Shown here one piece after another: positions 47,257 through 59,730 of a stretch of 64,000 bases of DNA (the first letter of the stretch is position 1; every line of letters begins with the position of its first letter). The position numbers were made by a program, and so were the translations under genes. The notes beneath the pieces are model-generated. The model saw nothing but the letters and a program-made list of their open reading frames with translations. It was not told the origin of the DNA and did no database searches. Where the stretch lies: positions 1-64,000 of the forward strand of contig WTPW01000341.1 in assembly GCA_009809945.1 (NCBI GenBank). The letters run 5' to 3'. The stretch is from Gigaspora margarita (Eukaryota > Glomeromycota > Glomeromycetes > Diversisporales > Gigasporaceae).

Positions 47257-47689
47257 ACAGTACATCAGAATCTCTATTAAGTATAGCAGAATTGACTATT
47301 ATTTTCCAGAAGCACATATTTATTTACTACATGAACATCTTCTATCTAATCACTTCTTTGTACCTTTTAGGATTTTAGTCTTTTTAATAATGTTCCACTC
47401 AAATCAAGCTGTCCAATACCAAGAGCCATACCTACAAGTAGAAATTCTAACTTAGAGCAAGTTCAAGATTAGATTTCTCCTCTCAATTTATCAATATGCA
47501 CACATAATGTTCAAGGATAAAACAGCAATCTAAAAAGGCTAATGTGGGAACATTATTGTCTCTCATCAATATTAAGATTAGTTGCATTACTGAAACTAAA
47601 ATATCTTCTAATAACTCCTCCACCTACTTTATTAAATTCTCACAATTTTCATACTTTTGGGCAAGTACTGCATTAGTGAATTATATATA

Positions 47690-49670
47690 CATAATCTTAC
47701 GTAAGATATTACGGCCTGTAATATAATAAAAATCTTACATTTGATACAATTTATTATGTAATATATTACGTTATATTACGGTAATATTACGGTTATTATT
47801 TTGAAATATTTCGAAATATATTGTGAAATAAATCAACAAAAAAAAGGGGTCACAGGAGGTAATAGTTTGCATATTATGTAATGTTTTGCATTGTTTTCCG
47901 AATTTACAAAATTTTTAAAAAATAAATTAACAATCTACATATTCACATAATCACGCTTTTTTACAAATTTTCGCACAGTATCGCAATTTAATATAAAATT
48001 TTATATTTATTTATTATTATTATACATTATATTTTATATTATTAAATATACATTTTTAATTAATATTATATACTTTATTATATATTACAATATTAGTATT
48101 ATTTACATTATTATAAATATTTTAACTACTTTCGCACTTCGTCGCATCTATTTCTATTACTATATACAAAAAACTAGCCCTATTTAAACTACTTTCACAC
48201 TTCGTTGCATCTAATTCTATTACTATATATAAAAAACCCTATATACTTATTTTTGCTCACTCCAAAGTTAGCTATTATCTTTGCTTCTTTGTTTTCTATT
48301 GTCTTTGCTTGGCTATTTCTTTTGTTTCGGCTATAACCTCTGTTTTATTCACTTTTTCTAAATACTTCAAAGAAGTGAAAAAAATAAAAAAAAACATTTC
48401 TCAGAAGTGTTAGCGTTCTTGCAATTGCTGGAGAAATCTAGTATGTTCTTGCAAAGTGCCAGAGGAGTTAAAGCTAGTGTTCTTGTAAAGTCCAGGAAAG
48501 TCACAAAGTGTCAAAGAAGTCAGGAATAAATAAAATAAAATAAAAATAAAAAAAAATAAGTAAAAAAAAAACAAACAAAAAAACAAAACGTGTAAGCAAA
48601 CTAATATAAAAAAAAATAAATGAAGCCCCAAATTTTCATTTTGATAAAGTAAGAGTTCACATTCTTGCAAATTCGAAAGTTGGGTTAATGTTCTTGCAAA
48701 ATGCCAAAAAAGTCGTGTAGTGCTGAAAAAGTCTGGGTTGGTTTTCTTGCAAAGCGCCAGGAAGTAAGGGTTCTTTTCTTGCAAAGTGCCAGAATAAAAT
48801 AAATTAATAAACCAAATTTTTAAAAAAAAAAACAAAAAACAAAAAAACAAAAACAAATTATATCAAACGAAAAAATAAATAAAGTCCTAACTAAACCTTT
48901 ATTTCTTTAAAGAAGTGTTCTTGGAAATTTAGAAATTGCTGGAGACATCGGTTGTGTGTTCTTGTAAAGTGTCAAAATTTTTGGGTAGGCTGCACAAGGT
49001 TTCGAATGGTTGTTTGTTTTCTTGCAAAGTGTTCTTGTAAAATGCTGAAATAAAAATAAAATGAAAAAAAATAAAAAATAAATAAATAAAAAAAAAACAA
49101 AATGTAAACAAAAAAAAATGAAATGAAAACAAAAAATGAAATAAAAATAAAAAACAAAAAGTAAAAAAAAACAAAATAGAAGATCTAATTATAAACAAAA
49201 GATCTAATCTGATCTTGTAGTACAGAATTTGAACATCATCAAACTATTTCAAAAAATTAGTCCAACGCAATTCAGGTTACAGATTGGGTTGGTTTGCACA
49301 AGGTTTTGAAAAGTTGTTTGTCTTCTTGCAAAGGTGTTCTTGTAAAGTGCCAAAATAAAAATAAAATAAAAAATAAATAAAATGGAAACAAAAAAAATAA
49401 AATAAAAACAAAGAAACGAAATGAAAACAAAAAAGCAATCTGATCTTGTAGTACAGAATTCAAACTATTTTGAATAATTAGTCCAATGCATGATCCAGGT
49501 TACACTGATTTACTGATCCTAGCTTGGTTTAAAGAGGATCAAAATATTTTGTTATAATTTTTGAAATTTCTAACGAAATATAACAAAATTTTGATATTTG
49601 AAATATTCCGTTATATATTACATAATATTTTGCTTATATTACAGTTCATAAGATCTTACGTAAGATTATG
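47690..49670. mobile_element. About 2-kb non-autonomous TIR element in LINE C
   Basis: Perfect 18-bp inverted ends CATAATCTTACGTAAGAT (47690-47707, 49653-49670) with TTACGT-rich subterminal repeats. It interrupts the endonuclease between the TET motif and GDFN. The interior is tandem-repeat-like: GTTCTTGCAAAGTGCC units alternating with A-rich runs, and ATGCAACGAAGTGTGAAAGT-type motifs on the minus strand. Minus-strand frames (48410-49463) are Phe-rich shadows of the A-runs. The target duplication cannot be resolved in the TATATA flank. A relative without ends is at 37990-39340. Confidence 0.7.
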
Positions 49671-52600
49671 CTATTATAAATTTGCTGATGTGATAGCTCC
49701 AAGGCTGGCACCACAATAATAATTTCTAATATACTTAGACCACATATTCATAATATCCTCACCTATCCAAGATATGCAGTTGCTATTGACCTCTTCTTTA
49801 AACATGACTTTAAATTTAGAATTATATTAGTTTACTTATCTTCAGATAATTTACAACTTAGTCTAGATATACAAAATAATGTTATTCAATAGATAAACCA
49901 ATCTCTTAACAATAATATCCAACCAATTATTATGGGAGACTTTAATGCACCTCAAAACAATATATCATCAGCAATTAAATACAAATTACTCCAATTCCTT
50001 CAGTTTAATAATATGTATAATCTTCCAAAACATACACAATCATCCTTACCAACTTGGCAAAGTAGCAGATACCAAAGCACTATTGATTATATTTGGGCAG
50101 ATAACCCTATTCTAAGATATCTTTTTAAATTTGAAACTGATCAATCCAATACAAGTACTAATAGTGATCATACTATTCTAATATCAAGATAGTCATTTCT
50201 ATATGCCCTTTTTAAAACCAGAAGATATAGTACTAAAATTTGTAGAAAAGTCTTTGACTACAAGTCTATGAACTCTGAGCAATGGCAAAATTTTTTTCAT
50301 CAAGTAACCCAAAATTTGACTCTAAAACCATACTCCACTATCAACAAATATGACAGAATTACTTGAAACAACTTGGCACAAAATTCAAACAAGTATAATT
50401 AATGCTGCACTTCAACATATTCTCTACAAAAAATTTAAAGTTCACAACTTTCAATACAATTTCTCATCCAAAGCAACTAAACTTCACCACAATCTCAAAA
50501 TACTTAGCAATATTATTAGACAAATCAAAATTGTAATCAAAAATCAAACTTCTATTCCATTACACTTTAACCAAAACATTAATTATATTAATACTCAATA
50601 CCAAGTTAATATTCCATTATTACCAACTACACATAATCTATTACCAAACTGGATTTCTACTATAAATCTTGAATGGAAAGCATTATTTTATACTCGTAAT
50701 ATTGAGAATACTAAAGAAATAAGACAACAAATTAATAATGCTATCTTTAAAAGATGCAACAAACTTGCTACTAACCCAACTTCAATAATTAATAGTATCC
50801 TTAATCGCTATAAAGATCTAGTTAAATTCAATAATATTAATACAAATACAAGTACTATTACAGAACCTCATACTATTAAGAACCATATTTGTAACCATTT
50901 TGATCAGTAGATCCATACTCGTAATATTGACTATAATCTTTATAATACTCATTGGAAAGCTAAATGTAATATTAATATCAATTGGTACAACCATATTTTG
51001 GAAGAATTTACATTAGATGAAGTCTCTACTACACTATGCCATCTTCCTAATAACAAAGCCTGTGGCCCATCTGGAATTAGTTACAAAATGATTAAGCATA
51101 CAGGATTCTCTTTTCTTCAAGCTATTACAGCTCTCTTTAATAGATGTCTTACACAACAGTCTATACCTAAACAATAAAAAGAAGAAAGAATATTTCTATT
51201 TCTAAAAAACCAATCTTTGATAGTGATCTTTCAAATACATGGCCCATTAGTCTTTTAGAACATATTAAAAATTTTTATACCAAACTTCTTACTAATCATC
51301 TTAATCATATCTTTACACAATACAAAATTTTATCACCTTACAATTTTATTGCACTTCCAGGCAATAGTACTTCAATTCCTATTCATATACTTAATAATAT
51401 TATTGAGAATGCATCATGTAACAGTTCTCAACTTTGGCTCATATCACAGGATATGAGCAAAGCTTATGACTCTGTTAAATTTGATCTTTTTTATAAATCT
51501 TTGGCTAGAATTCAAATGCCCACTCAACTTATCAATATACTTACTAATCTTTTATTTGACTGACATAATAGAGTTATTACTAATCTTGAACTAACCAATT
51601 TTTACTCAGTTAAAAATGGTATAGACCAAGGAGAAACAATAACTCCTCTCTTTTGGAGAATTTGTTATGATCCTCTTATTTATTATATATTCTCTTATTT
51701 TACTGGCTATACACTTACTACATCTTGGCAAACAAGCCTTTGCACATCATATTTAACTACTAAAAACTCCATACTTCTTTATTAGTTTTGGCTTATATGA
51801 ATGATACTTTATGGGTTGCCTAGTCGAAAACTGAATTGGAACAAATTATTAATATAGCTACCGCATTTTACCAAATGGCAGATATACAAGTCAATCCCCA
51901 AAAATCCTTATTTATTACCAATAATAACTCCAATCACAATATCTCTTTTCTTAACCATAATATACCAAGAATTCCTAAAAACCAACCATTCAAATTTTTG
52001 AAATGTTGGTTTACTTTAGATAACAAGATATCTAAACAAATTCAACTTATTCAAGAAGAGAATTTTCAACTAGTTAATATTGCTAGTACCAAAAAAATTA
52101 CAGACAAACAAATTATATATGTTATTAATACTGTAATTATCCCAATACTTGAATATAGAATTCATAATATAGACTTTCACGTACAATATGTGCTAAAATT
52201 TTAGCCAAATATTTAACAGTAGCCAAGCACAAATCAAACTTATCACAGTCTATTCCTAATAGCACTATGCTTAACCACTATCTTTATAATATTCATAATA
52301 TCTGGGACATTCAACTTCAACACTATATTACCAACTTTCTTTATAGAATCAATGATTTCTCAATTTTAGGAACAACTTCACATATTAGACTACAACAATT
52401 ACAAAACAATCTCTGGTCAACTACAAACATACTCCAACATTCCTAGCCTATTATTGATGGACCTAATAGATATACTACAAACTTCAAAATTATTCAACTT
52501 CTTACTCAACTTAATATGCAAATAACTGCTAATCAAGAAATTATATGGCCAAAAACTATTAGTAATGCACATCAACCAATTGAACCTATTCTTATTCAAC

Positions 52601-54634
52601 ACCCACAATATATTCAATTCAAAAAACAGCTTAGATATCACAAAATTTTATATCTAGAACAGCTTTGTACTACTAATAATAGCACTTTACTCTGCTGGCA
52701 AGATCTATCACCAAGACTTCACCAAATTTCAAAAGGTAGACAACCATTATGGTTCTCATACCTTAAGGATAAGGTTACTTCCTATGGGCTTTACCATACT
52801 CTACTACCACATTACCAATCTCCTAGTATTAATCCTTTTGCTTACAATATAGATTATCTCCCAAAAAAGCTCAAACCATGGCTTCTTACATACCAAGATA
52901 ACAATATTATTATTGGAAAAATTAGAAAATATCTGGATAACAAAATAGCATCTATTAGTCATTGGAAAATTAGCTTTAACACCAAACACACCTTATTTTA
53001 TCCATCCTCAGAAATACAATTTGAGCACTGTTCAAATTGTCATTTAAACTCTAAAAGAATCCAATATACTTGTACTATTGAAGTTCCAATTATATTCTCT
53101 ATACAATTTCTTGGTCGATATTCTTCGCCATGTCAGATTAATCTATATGCAAACCTTATAGATTTAATTTGCTCTACAGCTATTAAACATACCTCAACCA
53201 CCTTTAATCAATATTAATAATGAAATAGTATCTAATATATTTTATCCAAATCAGGCAACTACTACTCTTCAACAAATTGCTCTTAATAATGCTATACAGT
53301 CCTCCTTTATATTTTATACTGATGGCTCAGTTACAGATATTGGCACTGATCGCTGCTCCTTTTTATAAAGCAGAATTAATGGCTATTTTATCAGCAATTA
53401 CTACTGTATCATGCAATTCTCAAGTTTATATCTTCACAGACTCTCAACCAATTATCTCCAAATATCAAACTCTAATTACTCTAAACCATGCATCCACAAA
53501 ACAATTTAAATTTAACTACTGGCCTATATAGCAAACCCTTTTTAATATAGTCAAATCTCTTAATATTCAACTTAATTTTACTAAAGTTCGAGCACATTCT
53601 GATAATTTATTTAACAATATAGCAGATTTACTGGCCAAAAACCACTATACTTCATTATCAACTTTATAGCTCAATTATAATAACATCTATAACCAATACC
53701 ATATATTGCAGTAGAATGACTTCCCTATAGAACATCCAACTAGATATCTTGTTAAGGATATTTGTAAAGCCCACATTATTGCTATATAGTCTTCACAAAA
53801 ACACAAGAGTGAATGGTCAGGCTTTACCCATTTAATTGACTGGAATTCTAAATGGAAATATTTTAATCATAACCAAAAACCTACACACAATATTACTAAT
53901 TTCAGACTTAACTATCTAAAAGCTTTTAAATGTAAAATGCTCCTTAATGAACTACTATTATATTTTCACTACTACAAAATCTTTCCATACCTTTATACTA
54001 ACCCTAACTGCTTTCAGTGTAATTAATCTGATTCCTACTTCCATTGGCTTACCTGCAATGACTTCCTCTTAATACTCAATATTATCCAAAATACTATTCA
54101 TAATATACTGCAAAAGTCCAAACTTGAACTATCAAATCTTGAACTACAAGGATTGGAACATAGGCTTGCTAACCATCAAGCCTTTAGCACTTTCCACCTT
54201 TATCTGATCTATATCATATAGAAACAACACTCAAAGGACTTATACCAATATCTATAATCCAATCTATTCAAAGCTTCAATATTTCCTATAAAATTGCATC
54301 TACTCTATTATTCAAATCTTGCTAGATATTAATGAACAAATCTACGATCAAATCTGGATACCCTACTGTTGCAATTTTTCTACTTGGAGAAAAAATCATA
54401 ATATACCTACTCACAATCCTTATACTAACAATAGACAAACTAATAACTACCACTCTAAATTATATAAATACAAAAATTATATCTATAGCTGTATTTGTAG
54501 CCAACCAGATGAATTACATACTTCTTTTAATACATGTCCACCTATTGGACAAGCAATTAGAAAAAGAGATATATGGTCAACTTTTAAAGCCAAATTTAGC
54601 ACTTCTACTAATTATATTTTAACTATACAAATCT

Positions 54635-54802
54635 AGGTGAGTCTTGACCACTCTAGTAGGTTTAGGTTGCAGATAAAATAGTCTGAGCTTCAATACTTGC
54701 ATATAGTTTATTAAATTTTATTCAATAATTTGTATAAAGTACAGCTAGCTTCACAGAGGTAGCTGGTTAAATTATTAATAAAGATAAAAGCAGAACTCAC
54801 CT
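54635..54802 (+). promoter_or_regulatory. Family-1 LINE 3' UTR bounded by AGGTGAGT/ACTCACCT
   Basis: AGGTGAGT (54635-54642) and ACTCACCT (54795-54802) are exact reverse complements at the two ends of the 3' UTR, immediately before poly(A). Between them, GGTTTAGGTTGCAGATAAA is shared with copy B. See 12862-13032 for the second copy. Confidence 0.6.
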
Positions 54803-54998
54803 TAATACCAAAAAAAAAAAAACAAATCTATTCTGATTACAGGGTTCTGTAATTAAATTTTTAGAAAAGTGTAGTAAATCCTGTAATTAGAGTTTACATA
54901 GATCATACTCTCTAGTGATAAAACCATTGACTAATCAAATTTTAACATTTAAAAAAACTCAAAAACATTTTTAACCTAAAAATAAGCTACCCATAATT

Positions 54999-55335
54999 TA
55001 CAATAGTTACTATATAGTAAAGTCAACATTTTACTATGTGAATTAATTATAGTTGCTTAAGTAAACTTTTTTAGTAGATCAAAATATACTTACTTTAAAA
55101 TTTTTATAATTTTTATTATTTGACTTTTGATTTTTATATTTGATGAAAAAATTAAAATTTTTTAAATAAATATATTTGATGAATGTAAAAATTAAAAGTT
55201 AAATAATAAAAGTTTTCCAATTTAGACAAAAATTTCAGAGTGTATATATTTTGATCATCAAATAAGTTTACTTAAGTGATCATAATTAATTTTTATAGTA
55301 AAATTTGGACTTTAATATGTAATGACTAAAGCTGC
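54999..55335. repeat. Imperfect inverted repeat, arms about 160 bp
   Basis: AATAGTTACTATATAGTAAA... on the left pairs with ...TTTGGACTTTAATATGTAATG on the right around a centre near 55165. A shortened second copy lies at 55600-55880. Confidence 0.6.
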
Positions 55336-55397
55336 TAGTGAAACTTAACTGTAATAGTGCACCAGTTTTCACCAATCACCAATCACCAACCAGCATT

Positions 55398-55521
55398 GGT
55401 GAAACTGATGAAACTGGTGATACTGGTAAAACTGGTGATACTGGTGAAGCTAGTGATACAGTGAAACTGGTGATATTGGTAATACTAGTGAAACTTTAAA
55501 ACTGGTGATGCTGGTAATACT
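55398..55521 (+). repeat. GGTGAWACT 9-bp tandem repeat
   Basis: About 14 imperfect units; common variants GGTGATACT, GGTAAAACT and AGTGAAACT. Confidence 0.85.
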
Positions 55522-55922
55522 ACTATATGTGTCCGAAAATAGATCAATAACTTAAAAATGTCTTTGATCCAAAAATAGGCTACCACATGATCAACAATAG
55601 TTACTACATAGTAAAGTCTAAATTCTACTATGTAAATCAATTATCATTACTTAAATAAACTTATTCGGAAGATCAAATTACATATATAATAAAATTTTTA
55701 GTAAGATTAAAGAATATTTTATTATTTGACTTTTAATTTTTACTTTTGACGAAAAAATTAAAAATTTTTTAAAAAATATATTCGATGAAAGTAAAATTAA
55801 AGTTAAATATAAAATGTTCTCCTATTTGTATGAAAATTTTACATAGTAAAATTTGGACTTTACTATGTAGTGACTACTTGCGATCACTAAAAACCTCTTT
55901 ATCTAAAAATAAGCTACCAAAA

Positions 55923-56152
55923 TTGGTATTACCAGTATTAGCAGTATCACCAATAGCACTGCATTACCAATTTCACTAGTATCACTAGTTATACTAGTAT
56001 CACCAGTTTTACCAGTATTACTAGTTTCACCAGTATTACCAGTTTAACCAGTATCACCAGTATCACTAGTATTACTAGTATTACCTAGTTTCACCTAGTT
56101 TTGCCAGTTTCACCAAATCACTTTTTAAGTTTCACCAGTTTTAACAGTTACA
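55923..56152 (-). repeat. AGTWTCACC 9-bp tandem repeat (inverse of 55398)
   Basis: About 22 units, the exact reverse complement type of the left array. Confidence 0.85.
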
Positions 56153-56484
56153 ACTGGTGCAACTAATTAGTTTCAACAGCAGCTTTAGTAATGACTACTT
56201 GTGATCGCTAAAAACCAAATTTACCCTAAAATAATTTAACAATATTATATATAGTTTTTAAGCAATTTTGCAAGAACTACTGATCTGATTTAGCTGAATT
56301 TTTAATATAATATAGATCAATCTTATATCTATCTATTTTAAAAATTTTAGCTCATTTGGATAAATAGTTATTGAGAATTCAAATTCGAATATTATATTGT
56401 AATTTTATTATAATAAAAATACTATTAGTATTTATACAATATATATAGAGTGATAAAATGGTGACCTCTTACTTCTCTAATGAT

Positions 56485-56600
56485 TTTGGGCTTACTAGAA
56501 TCCTCTCATTAAGAGGATTATTTTGGTAGTTAAAGCATCAAATTTGGTTTTATAGATCAAAAGTTATTAATTATTAAATATTATTAATAAATCTATAATT
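56485..56600 (+). repeat. Hairpin-bearing dispersed repeat, copy 2 (partial)
   Basis: Shares TAGAATC, stem, loop, stem, then ATTTTGGTAGTT with 57122. Stem CCTCT (56502-56506) pairs perfectly with AGAGG (56512-56516). Confidence 0.5.
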
Positions 56601-57121
56601 TTGTCAAAAATAATTTTGTAACTTTGACCAGAATTATGAAATTTTGACCAGAATTACACCTGATACTTCAGCTGAAACACCCACCCACCCAGAAATCAGC
56701 TGATTTCTGGAAGCTCACTTAGTAATATAATTATACATATTTGAAATACTATTAAAAAATTTAAAATATTGATAGTAAATAGCTTTTGATCCAATGGCCC
56801 AATTTGGATAAAATAACCACAAAAGTGTTTTCTAAAGAGTATAACTACAGTCGATACTGTTTAATTGCATGCCATCTATCAGAGACTTTTTTATGCATAT
56901 AGACAGTATATGCATTTAAGATATAAGAACTACTTTTGTGTTAATAGTTAAAACCCAAAATTTTTTATGCATTTAGAGAGTATATGCAATTAGACAGTAT
57001 GCAATTAGACAGTATCGACTGTAGTTACAAAATGCTAAGATCATTAAGGAGTTTTTGTCTAGATATTTAAATTTAATCAATTCTTAAACATGTGAAGTGA
57101 CACAAATCCTTAATGATCACA

Positions 57122-57312
57122 GGAGCCTGTGATTGGATTTTAACAATTTTGGACACATTAGAATCGTCTTATCGAGACGAACATTTTGGTAGTTGTTTCA
57201 TCTAAATCGGACCACTACATTAAAAGTTATTTGCTGTCAAACCTTCAAGAATTTTTAATAAAATATTTTAAATAAATGTAAATATGAATATCGGCCAATC
57301 AGATTTTTTTAA
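57122..57312 (+). repeat. Hairpin-bearing dispersed repeat, copy 3
   Basis: Stem CGTCT (57165-57169) with AGACG (57175-57179): the second pair is G-C instead of the C-G of copy 2. Ends CCTGTGATTGGATTTTAA and CCAATCAGATTTTT are inverted. Confidence 0.55.
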
Positions 57313-57427
57313 TCCATATTTGGTCACTATAAAGAGGGTTTTTATTTAATAAAATGATAAAAAAATCTAAATTTTTTTGTGATAGTGATTATTGGTGATT
57401 TGTGACTATAAAAAGGTTTTTTTATTA

Positions 57428-58910
57428 CAGTCGTCCTCCCATATAATTACACAGTTGGGCACACACCAATATGGTGATTATAAAGAAGTGGTGTGACTGT
57501 ATAAAGGTTACCTTTATATAAGCACAAATTATAATAAATGAAAAAAAGTGATTTAATAGAGGTATTTAAAAATTATATATATGATTGTAGAAAGTTGCTA
57601 TATAGAAAAGTTACAATTTTACTAATTAAATCAAACTTTTATACAATAATTAAAATTATTTGGAAGAATAAAATACAGCTACACTAAAATTTTCATACAA
57701 ATCGGATAACTTTTTATTAGTATAGTTTTTCATTTTACGTATCTACGAATATAGTTAAAAATTTGTAATTTTTTTTGCAGAAACGTAAAATAAAAAGACA
57801 TATTAATGAAATGTAAACCGATTTATATGAAAATTTTAGAGTAAATGCATTTTGTTCTCCTGAACAACGTTTATTATTGCATAAAAATCGATTTGCTTAG
57901 TATTATTTTGACTTTTATATATAGCAACGATCAATGATCATATATAAAAATTTTTTAAAAATTATTTTAAAAAATTTTTATATACGATTGTTGATCGTTG
58001 CTATATAAAAGTCAAAATAATACTAAGCAAATCGGATTTTTATGCAATAATAAATGTTGTTCAGGAGAACAAAATACATTTACTCTAAAATTTTCATGTA
58101 AATTATTTGACATTTCATTAATACGTCTTTTTATTTTACATTTTTACAAAAAAAAATTCCAAATTTTTGCCTATATTCATAGTTACGTAAAATGAAAATC
58201 TGTACTAATAAAAAGTTATCCGATTTGTATGAAAATTTTAGAGTAAATGTATTTTGCTCTCCTGAACAACGTTTATTATTTCATAAAAATCGATTAGCTT
58301 AGTATTATTTTGACTTTTATATATAGCAACGATCAACGATCGTAAATAAAAATTTTTAAAATAAAATTTTAAAAAATTTTTATATACAATCGTTGATCGT
58401 TGCTATATATAAAAGTCAAAACAATACTAAGCGAATCGATTTTTATGAAATAATAAACGTTGTTCAGGAGAAAAAAATACATTTACTCTAAAATTTTCAT
58501 ATAAATCGGTTGACATTTCATTAATATGTCTTCTTATTTTACATTTCTACAAAAAAAATTACAAATTTTTAGCTATATTCGTAGATACGTAAAATAAAAA
58601 CTGTACTAATAAAAACTTGTCCGATTTGTATGAAAATTTTAGAGTATCTGTATTTTGTTCTTCCGAATAACTTTAATTATTGCTTAAAAGTTGATTTAAT
58701 TAGTAAAATTGTAACTTTTCTATACAACTTTCTACGATCATATATAATATGGAAGGAGTTTTACTATTAAACAACATCTATAAATATAAAAATATGTGTG
58801 ATAATGATTATAAGCATTTGTGACTATATAGAAGAGTTTTTAATAACAAAAAAATGGTAACCAAAAACCATGTGATTGTATGGAGTTAGTGATTATATAG
58901 GAGGTGACTG
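57428..58910. mobile_element. 1.48-kb pogo-like non-autonomous element
   Basis: TA on both sides (57426-57427, 58911-58912). Ends CAGTCGTCCTCCCATATAAT and CAGTCACCTCCTATATAATC are inverted. CAGTC...CTCTATA-type termini with TA duplication fit pogo/Tigger-like elements. Nearly the whole interior is the nested palindrome at 57576-58746. No transposase. Confidence 0.7.
57576..58746. repeat. Palindrome of palindromes (four arms)
   Basis: The outer ends (TATATATGATTGTAGAAAG and its complement) pair across 1.17 kb. Inside are two smaller palindromes, centred near 57957 and 58373, with arms of about 165 bp that contain TTCTCCTGAACAACGTTTAT and GCAACGATCAA blocks in alternating orientation. Thus one arm type occurs four times as + - + -. 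The frame 57998-58195 is a shadow. Confidence 0.8.
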
Positions 58911-58912
58911 TA

Positions 58913-59012
58913 GGGAGGGATGACTGTATATTTAAGTCTGTTGCACAATATTGGGTGCTTATATAGAGGTGTGACTATATGGGATGTGACTATAGAGAGG
59001 TCTGACTGTATA
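58913..59012 (+). repeat. Cluster of pogo-like end remnants
   Basis: Three outward ends in a row: GGGAGGGATGACTGTA (58913), ATAGAGGTGTGACTATA (58962), and ATAGAGAGGTCTGACTGTA (58993). They look like stacked insertions at TA sites. Confidence 0.5.
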
Positions 59013-59019
59013 TGTGCAT

Positions 59020-59730
59020 TTAAAAATATAATACATAATATAAAATAAATCAAAATTTTCTAAATACTTATAAATATATTAAAATCTATTAGTGCACCTT
59101 TTCTTCCAATATTTCTATGTTTTTTTATAAACCACATTTCTGCGATCTTTAGGTTCTATTGCATTTTCTTGAATTTCACAAATATTCTTGAAGTTTTCAT
59201 CTTTTTACTTTTAATTGTATGAATTAAACATTCAAAAATATTTTTTGTTATTAATTTCAAATTCATTAATTTTTTTATAGTTATTATTTGGCAGAATCAA
59301 TAATATTTTAAATTTGATTGAGTTAAGTAATCAGTTTATATTAAAATTTTATAAATATTTATTAAAAAAAAGTTTTTTTTTGTTATTATTTATAAACAGC
59401 AGGTATTGTCGTAAACTGATACATTGCATCATATATTTTTAATCAAATTTTTGGTAAATGATTTTAATGTAACTGGTTATGCTAGGTTCACTGATTGATA
59501 CTATCTGTTGCATCCAGAATACAATCAGCATGTTATCAAGCTTATTATCGCTTATGTCCATATCAATATCATTGTCAATGTTAAAAATATCATTGATTTT
59601 AAGTAAACTTGACATAAATAAATAAAAACATAAAATATAGAATATCTAAGAAAAGCATTTATTTCAATAAATTTATACAATACAATATGATAAAATTTGT
59701 AAAAAAATTATTTAATTTTTCATGTATACC
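59020..59730. other. No gene seen
   Basis: AT-rich DNA; no frame or repeat boundary recognised. Confidence 0.5.

Larger units (their letters stand above)
45869..54640 (+). pseudogene. Family-1 ORF2: endonuclease, RT, RNase H, zinc motifs; broken
   Basis: ORF2 would start at ATG 45869, 18 bp after the ORF1 stop; a TGA at 45950 follows. After the N-terminal extension (interrupted by the solo LTR), endonuclease motifs appear: THNVQG near 47500, ISCITETK at 47572, GDFNAPQN at 49935, TIDYIW near 50080, and SDHTILI near 50165. RT: NKACGPSGISY near 51052, SQDMSKAYDSV near 51445, GIDQGETITPLFW near 51620. The catalytic box at 51794-51805 is YMND, so one essential Asp codon (GAT to AAT) is lost. RNase H: FYTDGS near 53310, YKAELMAI near 53367, FTDSQ near 53434; the stretch between the first two is partly deleted. 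Zinc motifs: CFQC...HWLTC near 54010-54056 and CICSQPDELH near 54490-54520. Many stops. Confidence 0.8.
43081..54815 (+). mobile_element. Family-1 LINE, longest copy (copy C)
   Basis: Full-length or nearly full-length non-LTR element: decayed E-box-type repeats in the 5' UTR (43100-43165), ORF1 (43310-45851), ORF2 (45869-54640), a hairpin-bounded 3' UTR and poly(A) (about 54810-54821). Two later insertions, a solo LTR (46444-47256) and a TIR element (47690-49670), account for about 2.8 kb. The 5' end is approximate. Confidence 0.85.
55317..56200. mobile_element. Foldback-like element with 9-bp tandem repeats in its arms
   Basis: The ends are inverted (TAATGACTAAAGCTGCTAGT near 55317; reverse complement near 56180-56200). 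Inside each end is a run of a 9-bp repeat: GGTGAWACT on the plus strand at 55398-55521 (about 14 units) and its complement AGTWTCACC at 55923-56152 (about 22 units), so the arms pair through the repeats. Between them is a partial copy of the 54999 inverted repeat. This is the architecture of Foldback (FB) elements; relation to any named family is unknown. Confidence 0.6.

Noticed and set aside
48410..49463. Minus-strand Phe-rich frames resembling membrane proteins
   Set aside because: They arise from A-rich repeat runs inside the 2-kb TIR element and shift frame between repeat units.
47682..49678. 8-bp hAT target duplication for the 2-kb TIR element
   Set aside because: Flanks TATATATA and CTATTATA match at only half the positions.
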